A stretch of 64,000 nt of DNA from Proteiniphilum acetatigenes DSM 18083 (GTDB lineage: Bacteria > Bacteroidota > Bacteroidia > Bacteroidales > Dysgonomonadaceae), in NCBI RefSeq assembly GCF_000380985.1, contig NZ_KB905705.1:1-64000 (forward strand), read 5' to 3'. The notes under the pieces were generated by a model, which worked only from the letters and a program-made list of their open reading frames with translations, ran no database searches and was not told the origin of the DNA. Within the stretch, counting starts at the first letter, position 1. Every line of letters begins with the position of its first letter. The translations under genes were made by a program, and so were the position numbers. Shown here piece by piece: positions 35,798 to 42,657 of the stretch.

Positions 35798-35902
35798 GTT
35801 AGTCGTTTTGAATCGCCTTTACTCTTCGATTTCCAATTCTCGCTATGACATAGTACAAGCAAGCTTGTCCTCTGTGCTCATTTAGCTTAACGAAAACGTT
35901 TA
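35798..35902 (+). repeat. Dispersed intergenic hairpin element, copy d
   Basis: Long-form copy with outer arms CGTTTTGAA and CGAAAACG, core ACAAGC-AA-GCTTGT, and TTTAGCTTAACGAAAACGTT. Its last bases contain the TAA stop (minus strand) of the OmpP1/FadL gene. Confidence 0.65.
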
Positions 35903-37477
35903 AAACCTGTACCCTAAAGTAAGCAATCCTCTGATAGAATTGTTTTTCAGGGAGAAGGGAGCTGCATCTACTTCAAGAGCATCATTGATATAATAGTTGG
36001 GGAAAGGATACAGATCATCTTTTTGAGTTTTATAGACAATCGCCATATCAAGATAGAAATTCCTGTTGAAACGGTATCCTAATCCTCCGGTAAAGTAATG
36101 AGTGTCACCCTCTATACGGTGTATAGTATTTGAACCGGCAATGACCGCATCACCGAATTCCACCAGATCAGCATCATAAGGGTTTTGCATCCATGCATAT
36201 CCCAACCGGCCGGAGAATTGAGGAGTAATACGGTATTCCATCCCCGCTTTCACGGTCGATGTCAACTTGTGATCCTGCGAAATGATTTCGTTATCGCCAT
36301 CATACCAGGCAGGATCGTCCGAAGAGTTGGAAGGAAGCCTCAATTTCATCTTACTGTAATCCACCAATTCATAATCCAGGCTGGCAATAAAATTATTACC
36401 CAACACGGTTGCCACGCTGGCTACTATCTTTCCGGGTGTCTTCAGATCGTAATCGTTATAGAACTTGGCTGAATGGATACCCCCTTCTTCATAACCCACA
36501 TCATAAGAGGGAAGGTATGATTCGATATTTTCCAGCATTTCAGCCTGATAAGTCTCCGACAACGCGTACCAGGTAGGTGTATGCCAGGCCAGACCGAACC
36601 GCAAAGCGTTCACCGGCCGGTAGATTGCTCCCAACTTGGCACCCACTCCTGCACCTTTGACAGTCATCCAATTGTTCAACGTGTATCCACCATCGTTAAA
36701 ATCTTCATCAAAACGTGAATCGAGACTATAGAATATATCCTTGATAGAAAGCGACACACCAAGGTTCAGCACATTATTGATAGTAGTCCCCACGGTGAAA
36801 TCATAATTATCTATATAACCTCTTTCACGCGTATCGATTCCAGCAAACGCTATCTCTCCCCTCGTATCCAACGGAATAAGATTTCTCCCGCTCTGATCGG
36901 GATGAAGAAGAAACGCATTACGCCCAAGCACCGGCAACCATGGCTGCGATAAGAACGGGTCATACTCATCTTCAATCCATTCCAGGTCATCCGGACTCCC
37001 GATAATACCATCATTCAATTTACCCTGGTAGTCATTGTAAATATAATCGAGCAGGGTACCACGGGAGTCTCCCATTGCTGAAACCCTCTTATCGAACGAT
37101 TTCAGCTTATTGTAAGAGAATCCGAAGTTGATCAGCGGCATCACGTCGTTTCTCAACGGGAAGTAGCCTACAAATCCAATATTATCTATATTGAAATCGG
37201 TTCTATTGGCTTTCTGGTCTCCCACAACCGAACCCTCTTTCATCAGATTCATCGTACCCGTCACTTCAGAGCTACGATACACTGCTATACCGGCAGGGTT
37301 AACGGAGACACCGGTCATGTCGCCCCCCAAGGCGCCGAAGGCTCCTCCCATCGACATAGCGCGGGCGGTCCCATGGAGATCTTCCCGTGAAAATCGTAAG
37401 GCATCGATCTCACTCTGGGCAAACAGAGGTGCCGTTAATACGAATAATGAAAAAAGAATATAAGTGATCTTCTTCAT
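35900..37477 (-). CDS. OmpP1/FadL family outer membrane protein
   Basis: A 525-residue outer membrane beta-barrel with a signal peptide ending LFAQ. The N-terminal plug/hatch region LHGTARAMSMGGAFGALGGDMTGVSVNPAGIAVYRSSE is diagnostic for the FadL/TodX group, and the barrel ends in an aromatic C-terminal strand (GLLTLGYRF). Such proteins pass hydrophobic compounds across the outer membrane, and in Bacteroidetes they are often annotated as hemin receptors; the substrate here is unknown. The next gene upstream, the aromatic/Ser-Arg-rich protein, is 30 bases away on the same strand, suggesting one transcript. Confidence 0.88.
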   Translation of the reverse strand: MKKITYILFSLFVLTAPLFAQSEIDALRFSREDLHGTARAMSMGGAFGALGGDMTGVSVNPAGIAVYRSSEVTGTMNLMKEGSVVGDQKANRTDFNIDNIGFVGYFPLRNDVMPLINFGFSYNKLKSFDKRVSAMGDSRGTLLDYIYNDYQGKLNDGIIGSPDDLEWIEDEYDPFLSQPWLPVLGRNAFLLHPDQSGRNLIPLDTRGEIAFAGIDTRERGYIDNYDFTVGTTINNVLNLGVSLSIKDIFYSLDSRFDEDFNDGGYTLNNWMTVKGAGVGAKLGAIYRPVNALRFGLAWHTPTWYALSETYQAEMLENIESYLPSYDVGYEEGGIHSAKFYNDYDLKTPGKIVASVATVLGNNFIASLDYELVDYSKMKLRLPSNSSDDPAWYDGDNEIISQDHKLTSTVKAGMEYRITPQFSGRLGYAWMQNPYDADLVEFGDAVIAGSNTIHRIEGDTHYFTGGLGYRFNRNFYLDMAIVYKTQKDDLYPFPNYYINDALEVDAAPFSLKNNSIRGLLTLGYRF

Positions 37478-37507
37478 AATGATTTAGCATTTAATTATTT
37501 CATCTTA

Positions 37508-38851
37508 TTATCTGCGACCTCCGCTACGTCCGCTACTTCCACTACTCCCACTGGAACTACGCCCGCTGCTACCGCCTCCTCCTAAAGAACCGGAAGAAGA
37601 ACTACTTCTGCTGGGTGTGGAATAGGTAGAAGAACTCCTGGTCGTCGAACTGCTTCTCGACGGGGTTGAATAGTTGTCATTGCTCCGGCTGGGAGTGCTT
37701 TGATAAGAGCGCGACGGTGTTGTCGTACTTCTTTGATAAGTAGAACTGCTTCTTGAAGGAGTTACTGCATTTCTTTCGTAAGTCCTCGATGAACTTCTAC
37801 CGCTGTTATATGTATCTGACGAGCGGGTAGATTGTGTAGTCCGGTCGATCGAACTTGACCTCGAGCCAGTAGTAGCCGAACGGTTGATTACCTGTCCATT
37901 TCTGGAATCATATACTCTGCCTGAGCTATCGACGATTCTTGTTCTTGGAGTAGTAGAGCTACTTCTGCTCACGCCGGCACTACTTCTTCCGGAAACTGCA
38001 CTTCTAGAAGATGCAGTCGTAGTATTTCTTCCTGATACAGCGCTACGGGTACCACTTCTTGACGACCTGCCCGAGACATTTGCCATGGAGGCATCTCTAT
38101 TGGTCGCAGCACTCCGTCTGTAAGTACTTCTTCCGGTACGGTTATGGGTCAGACTGCTGTAATATCCGTCATAAAAACCGTGATAGTAACCGCCACCACC
38201 CCAGTATCCGCCATAATACCATGGATCATACCAACCGCCATAATACCATGGGGAGTACCATCTGCTGTAGTACCACGGGCTATGCCAGCCGTAATACCAG
38301 GGGGAGTGCCACCTGCTATAATACCAGGGACTACCCCAGCCGTACCAGCCGCCATAGTACCACGGATCATACCAGGAGTCATACCAGGGATAATAGTAGG
38401 AGCCCCATCCCATACCGTAGTATATATTGGTGTTCCATCCGCGGTTGTTATAATTCTCATAGAGATCATCGCCCACATAGACAATCACCTCATCCGCACC
38501 GGTAATTTTAATGCTCGATTCCGGATCATGGAACCGGACGATCCGGTCGGTATATGCATACTCTTCATAATTATTCTGATCCTGTTCATTGACAGTATCG
38601 GCTACTGATTCGTTACTGTTACCGCGACGATTATATTCATCGACATCCCTGCCGTTGGCCGTCACCTCCATGTTCGAAGCATCACCCTGCACGATCACCA
38701 CTTTTTTCTTTTGTGGCTCTTCGGCTTTCTTCTGAACCTTTACCGGCTCTTTTTGAGTAGGATCAGCATAAATATCATCCCATTCCTGGGCGAAACCGAA
38801 CAACGGTACAGCAACCAGCAAAACCGTTAGTAAGTTTTTTATAGTCTTCAT
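37508..38851 (-). CDS. Exported protein with Trp/Tyr/Pro-rich repeats and Ser/Arg-rich tail
   Basis: A 447-residue secreted protein: signal peptide to about residue 21 (ending LFGFAQ), an acidic/charged region (22-130), then about ten imperfect SPWYYGG/DPWYYGGW units (about 148-225). The tail is almost entirely Ser, Arg, Thr and Gly with short SRSSS and TPSRS repeats (about 230-447). No globular domain is recognisable. The aromatic repeats suggest an adhesive or self-associating surface protein, and the basic Ser-rich tail is predicted disordered and could bind polyanions or be modified. It is probably co-transcribed with the OmpP1/FadL gene. Confidence 0.75.
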   Translation of the reverse strand: MKTIKNLLTVLLVAVPLFGFAQEWDDIYADPTQKEPVKVQKKAEEPQKKKVVIVQGDASNMEVTANGRDVDEYNRRGNSNESVADTVNEQDQNNYEEYAYTDRIVRFHDPESSIKITGADEVIVYVGDDLYENYNNRGWNTNIYYGMGWGSYYYPWYDSWYDPWYYGGWYGWGSPWYYSRWHSPWYYGWHSPWYYSRWYSPWYYGGWYDPWYYGGYWGGGGYYHGFYDGYYSSLTHNRTGRSTYRRSAATNRDASMANVSGRSSRSGTRSAVSGRNTTTASSRSAVSGRSSAGVSRSSSTTPRTRIVDSSGRVYDSRNGQVINRSATTGSRSSSIDRTTQSTRSSDTYNSGRSSSRTYERNAVTPSRSSSTYQRSTTTPSRSYQSTPSRSNDNYSTPSRSSSTTRSSSTYSTPSRSSSSSGSLGGGGSSGRSSSGSSGSSGRSGGRR

Positions 38852-38984
38852 AGTTTCTCCCTCTTTATATTTGTTTGTAAATAATTTTATCTGTCATCAT
38901 CTATGACTCAGAAACTTCGGAAAAGTTTAAAAACAGCTGCACTAAAATGAGTCTATTTCGTCCCTTCCGAAGCACACTGATACA

Positions 38985-38992
38985 CAAATATA
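38985..38992 (-). promoter_or_regulatory. -7 box for the aromatic repeat protein/OmpP1 unit
   Basis: Minus-strand TATATTTG fits TAnnTTTG, about 135 bases before the start codon. Confidence 0.45.
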
Positions 38993-39073
38993 GCAAATGT
39001 CTCACAATAAAGATGTATACAGTAATAAAACGCTGCACCCGTTTAGGTTAAAAAAACAAAACTGCCGGTTTGC

Positions 39074-39832
39074 TCAGACTGACATTTCCAGACCATCATA
39101 TGCCAGAAAAACGTGTGACGGGAGTTCCTCCTCCACTTTGGCATGCGTACCGATTTCATGGCTCATATGTGTCAGATAAGCGGTTTTCGGTTTTATCTTG
39201 TCTATTATTTTCAATGCCTGATCCAAAGTTTGGTGTGAAATATGTTCTGTTTTCCTGAGTGCACTGACGACCAGCGTATCTACATCTTCCAGTTTCTTCA
39301 GTTCAGTTTCCTCCATCGTCTTTATATCAGTCAGGTATGCGAAATTCCGTATCCGGAATCCCAGGATAGGCAAGCTGTAATGCATTACCCGGATAGGGGT
39401 CACAGTAACTGTTCCTATTTGAAAATCCTTGTCGGCACTGATCCGCCTGACGATAAGATTGGGTACTCCACTATATTTATATTCTGCAAAACAGTAGGGT
39501 AATCTCTCTCTGAGAGCCTTTTCCAGACGTTGCTCCATATAGAGGTCTACTGGTCCGAAAACAGAGAACGGTCGTAAATCATCAATTCCTCCCACGTGAT
39601 CATAATGCTCATGTGTAAGGAGGATACCATCTATTTTTTCGAGCGGGAAAGGTAGCATCTGCTGTCTGAAGTCGGGCGAGCAGTCGATCATAAGCATTTT
39701 GTCATCAATCTCGATCCTCACCGATGTGCGGAGTCGCCTGTCCCTCGGGTCAGCCGAATTGCAGACTTCACATCTGCACCCGATTTGCGGGACACCGGTG
39801 GAGGTACCCGTACCCAGAAATCTCACTTTCAT
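39074..39832 (-). CDS. PhnP-like metallo-beta-lactamase-fold phosphodiesterase
   Basis: A 252-residue MBL-fold hydrolase. GTGTSTGVPQIGCRCEVC at the N-terminus carries the extra zinc-binding C-x-C-x2-C loop of PhnP and related phosphodiesterases. The metal motif is THEHYDH (about 95-101), with a later VMHYSLPILGFRI and AYLTDIK. PhnP removes cyclic phosphates in phosphonate breakdown, but phn genes are absent, so a general cyclic phosphodiesterase role is more cautious. It is monocistronic and cytosolic (no signal peptide). Confidence 0.85.
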   Translation of the reverse strand: MKVRFLGTGTSTGVPQIGCRCEVCNSADPRDRRLRTSVRIEIDDKMLMIDCSPDFRQQMLPFPLEKIDGILLTHEHYDHVGGIDDLRPFSVFGPVDLYMEQRLEKALRERLPYCFAEYKYSGVPNLIVRRISADKDFQIGTVTVTPIRVMHYSLPILGFRIRNFAYLTDIKTMEETELKKLEDVDTLVVSALRKTEHISHQTLDQALKIIDKIKPKTAYLTHMSHEIGTHAKVEEELPSHVFLAYDGLEMSV

Positions 39833-39947
39833 ATGACAAGTTTAAGAAAAAAGCCGCCTCATTCTCTGAAATGGGCAGCTTTCGATTTGTATATTATATC
39901 AATTCAATACAAAGCAGGAGTGAATATAAAGTGTAAAAGTTAGAAGA

Positions 39948-40460
39948 TCAATATTCCCTTTCCAAAATCCAAAGATCGTTGAAAGGCACTCCATAGGTTC
40001 TTCTCAGATATTCCGTATCACCTTTGGCCGAATAAGTGCGGTATATCTCATCGCGTCTGGCTGCTGCTTGTGTCTTATCATCATAGCTGGCAACGATCAC
40101 GCGATACATCCCTTGTTCGTTCTGTGCCAGGATTACCGAATGTCCTTCATTCTCCATACGGTTTTTCAATGATTCAGCGTTCAACTTCACACTCAGTGAG
40201 GCGATCACCACACTAAATTTCTTCAATCCCGCGGCATCGGTCGGATAAACCGGTTCCACCTTCTCTTTTCTTACGGAAACCTCTACAGGAGGAAGGGGAC
40301 TGGCATCTTTTACCACTGTAGTGGGCTGAGATGCAGTTTGTTGCATTTCTCTTTCTTTGGCTGCTTCATACACTTGTTTATAAGCGCTTTGTTTGGGTTT
40401 GCAGGATACCCCGATAAGCAGCAGGGTTACTAAAACCAATGCGTAATGGAATTTTTTCAT
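39948..40460 (-). CDS. SPOR domain lipoprotein
   Basis: A 170-residue lipoprotein. The lipobox LIGVSC puts the lipidated Cys at about residue 20, followed by a low-complexity linker (22-80) and a SPOR domain (about 84-155: KFSVVIASLSVKLNAESLKNRMENEGHSVILAQNEQGMYRVIVASYDD). SPOR domains bind denuded glycan strands of septal peptidoglycan, so a cell-division or envelope location is likely. It has a long 5' leader containing a dispersed hairpin element; a -7 box lies at 40621-40628. Confidence 0.88.
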   Translation of the reverse strand: MKKFHYALVLVTLLLIGVSCKPKQSAYKQVYEAAKEREMQQTASQPTTVVKDASPLPPVEVSVRKEKVEPVYPTDAAGLKKFSVVIASLSVKLNAESLKNRMENEGHSVILAQNEQGMYRVIVASYDDKTQAAARRDEIYRTYSAKGDTEYLRRTYGVPFNDLWILEREY

Positions 40461-40492
40461 GCCTGTTCACTTTATTAAATAGTTCAATTACA

Positions 40493-40563
40493 TTTAGACT
40501 ATTTCTGTGCTCGGCATAATCAAAGCAAGCTTTGTTTCTGCTCTTGCTTAACGAAATAGTTCA
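40493..40563 (+). repeat. Dispersed intergenic hairpin element, copy e
   Basis: Short-form copy: outer arms GACTATTTC and GAAATAGTTC, core CAAAGC-AA-GCTTTG, and CTTGCTTAACGAAATAGTTC. The arms differ from copies b and d (CGTTTT) but still match each other. It lies in the predicted leader of the SPOR gene. Confidence 0.65.
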
Positions 40564-40620
40564 TTTTTCAAATCAACTCGCCATTCGTGTATAATTTTGT
40601 ATTATAACGAAATCTTACAG

Positions 40621-40628
40621 CAAAGATA
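40621..40628 (-). promoter_or_regulatory. -7 box for the SPOR lipoprotein gene
   Basis: Minus-strand TATCTTTG, an exact match, 160 bases upstream of the start. The leader would include hairpin copy e. Confidence 0.45.
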
Positions 40629-40676
40629 ATAAAGATGCCTATGATTGCATCTTTGTGTGTGTGAAAATAAATTAAA

Positions 40677-41516
40677 TCACTCCTCTGACAGACGCTTTAA
40701 CCGGATAGGTTTGGTAGGGATGTTGAAGGTCTCTCCCTGTTCAATGGTAACGATGACCACCGTATCCCTGAAGTTCGCCTGCGGATCGGGAACAAAGTGT
40801 ACTTCCCAATCGCCCTCGTTTAACCCTATAAACTGGAACATAAGCATTTGGTCGCCGAGGTTCTCCCTCTCGGGAATGGAGAGAAAAGTATCCTTTTCCT
40901 GTATGACTTTCACGTATGGATTGGCTTCAAGAGGCGCCACATAGCCCCGCAATTTTCCACCAAAGACCTCGGGAAAAGCTCTTGCCACCGGATAGAGATA
41001 ATTGTCACCCTCTTCCGTCTTCACTACAGAAAGGGCGGCATTGAGGTCGATAACCATACTGGAGATAGTGTTGAGCCGCATTTCCATTTTCACAGCATCA
41101 ATAATCACACCTTCTTCCAGTTCAGAGGGAATATACAACGGTATGATCGAGTCGGTATTGGTTTGTAGCATATTATCATCTCCAAATACCAATTTGATTT
41201 GCTGTAATTCCCTGCCTGCAGGTACATATTGATCTACCAATTGCACTGTTTTTCCATTCCTTAGCTTGAGAATGTCATACCTGCTTCCGGAAAAGTCAAG
41301 GGTGAGCCACTCCCCTTCCTCACTGGTAGTATCTACCAGAAAAACTGATACCTCCCTGATATCTACATAAAATTCCTTTATTACTAATGAAGTAGCATCC
41401 GTCAATTTGAGACGCAGACGTGAAGCATTGACGCTGGGATCCTCACTATCACATGCCTGCCATGAAAATAAAAGCACTGTGATGAGCAGAATATATCGAA
41501 AAGGCCTGTAGCGCAT
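40677..41516 (-). CDS. DUF4382 domain lipoprotein
   Basis: A 279-residue lipoprotein (signal ending SWQAC, lipidated Cys about 22). The mature part starts with the DUF4382 pattern: RLRLKLTDATSLVIKEFYVDIREVSVFL, YDILKLRNGKTVQLVDQYVPAGRELQQIKLVFGDDN, and SMVIDLNAALSVVKTEEGDNYLYPVARAF. A second beta-rich half (about 185-275) resembles a carboxypeptidase-regulatory or Ig-like fold. It is probably surface-exposed or periplasmic. The function is unknown. A candidate -7 box is at 41550-41557 on the minus strand. Confidence 0.82.
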   Translation of the reverse strand: MRYRPFRYILLITVLLFSWQACDSEDPSVNASRLRLKLTDATSLVIKEFYVDIREVSVFLVDTTSEEGEWLTLDFSGSRYDILKLRNGKTVQLVDQYVPAGRELQQIKLVFGDDNMLQTNTDSIIPLYIPSELEEGVIIDAVKMEMRLNTISSMVIDLNAALSVVKTEEGDNYLYPVARAFPEVFGGKLRGYVAPLEANPYVKVIQEKDTFLSIPERENLGDQMLMFQFIGLNEGDWEVHFVPDPQANFRDTVVIVTIEQGETFNIPTKPIRLKRLSEE

Positions 41517-41549
41517 ATTGTCAACTCCTCTTTAATGATACATGAACCA

Positions 41550-41557
41550 CAAAATTA
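41550..41557 (-). promoter_or_regulatory. -7 box for the DUF4382 gene
   Basis: Minus-strand TAATTTTG fits TAnnTTTG, 34 bases before the start codon. Confidence 0.45.
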
Positions 41558-41755
41558 CACAAATCCCCATCGCATAGCCACAAAAAACAATTAATTTTCA
41601 TGAATTTCCCAAAAACAAATCGTTTTCATATCTGTTATACTAATGTGGAAAGGTGAAAAGGTGGAAAAGTAAATTTCTTGACGTCTTTACTTCCTGGACT
41701 TCTTCACTTCTAAGTTCTTAATTATAAGTTCTTAATTCTCAATACAAACAATCTT

Positions 41756-42358
41756 ATGAAGAAAACTAACACATTCCTCTTTTTTATTTCTTTTCTGATA
41801 ATCTTTTTTGCGACGGCATGCAATCAACAGCATAAAAAGAATGAAGGGAACAACGTTTCCCAATCTGAAACCGAAAATTCAGATACTCCACAGCAGCAAT
41901 CCCCCGAAGAGTTATTCGACCGTTTGTTGGCTTCCTTCGGCGACGATTGGATGGAAAGGGAAGCCGATCCCACTCTCTATCCCGAATATTACGGCGGGGC
42001 TTTCATCAATAACAACGGCATGTTTGTAGTTGCGGTAACCGGGAACCGGGAGGAACACAAAAAACGTCTGACAGAGATCCTCGGAACAGATAACTTTAAT
42101 GTGGAGACCGTACAATATTCCTACCGCCAGATGATGCGGGTGATGGACAGTATAGACGCTTTTCTGATGAATAACACTATCCCTGAAGATCATCCACTGA
42201 TGAATCGTTTTGCCGGTGCCTATCCCGACGTGATGGAAAATCGGGTAAAAGTGCTCCTGACGAAAGTTGACGATACTACCATCCGGCTCTTCCAGAAAGA
42301 CGTAGTGAACTCTCCCCTGGTGATTTTCGAACAGGGTGACCTGCCGGATTTAATGTAA
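41756..42358 (+). CDS. Hypothetical lipoprotein
   Basis: A 200-residue protein: signal sequence with lipobox FFATAC (lipidated Cys about 22), a low-complexity Gln/Ser/Glu linker (24-50), then a compact globular region (52-195) with LFDRLLASFGDDWMEREADPTLYPEYYGGAFI and a basic/acidic alternating middle. The pattern GNREEHKKRLTEILGTDNF...YSYRQMMRVMDSIDAFL suggests a small alpha/beta domain. The 'YYGGAFINNNGMFVVAVTG' segment recalls degraded protease-associated domains, but I do not recognise a family. It is divergent from the DUF4382 gene across a 239-base gap with simple repeats. Confidence 0.7.
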   Translation: MKKTNTFLFFISFLIIFFATACNQQHKKNEGNNVSQSETENSDTPQQQSPEELFDRLLASFGDDWMEREADPTLYPEYYGGAFINNNGMFVVAVTGNREEHKKRLTEILGTDNFNVETVQYSYRQMMRVMDSIDAFLMNNTIPEDHPLMNRFAGAYPDVMENRVKVLLTKVDDTTIRLFQKDVVNSPLVIFEQGDLPDLM

Positions 42359-42418
42359 AAAAGTATAGCCTGAAAATTTCACCAAAATCAAAATAATCAG
42401 ATGGGATCTCGTATATAA

Positions 42419-42559
42419 CTGTCTGTTTATTTCAAGATATTTATACTTGTTGAGATTTACGAGAAAGGCCAACTGAAAGATGGCAAGTTGAAAGAAATCG
42501 CCTCGAGGTTGGATGAAGACGACAATCCGGTGATTATGCTGGTAAAGCAAAAGAAATAA
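42419..42559 (+). pseudogene. C-terminal scrap of a 6-bladed beta-propeller protein
   Basis: A short open stretch ends LKEIASRLDEDDNPVIMLVK then QKK and stop. This 'DEDDNPVxM.VK' ending is the common C-terminus of Bacteroidetes 6-bladed beta-propeller (BF3164-type) lipoproteins. Nothing resembling the rest of the gene is upstream: the frame is closed at 42416-42418 and the preceding gene ends at 42358. It is a remnant of a deleted gene, and a separate one from the fragment at 276-1031. Only about 46 codons remain. Confidence 0.5.
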
Positions 42560-42657
42560 TAGAGATAACACGTAAAAGAAGTAGCCCTATTAATAAAACA
42601 GTCCAACCACCTTTGCAAAAGGCAGTTGGGCTGATATTTTTTTATTGTAAACAATTA

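Noticed and set aside
38144-38608. Plus-strand Ile/Pro/Val-rich frame in the aromatic repeat gene
   Set aside because: Antisense low-complexity reading of the tandem repeats; the minus-strand frame has a signal peptide and a start.
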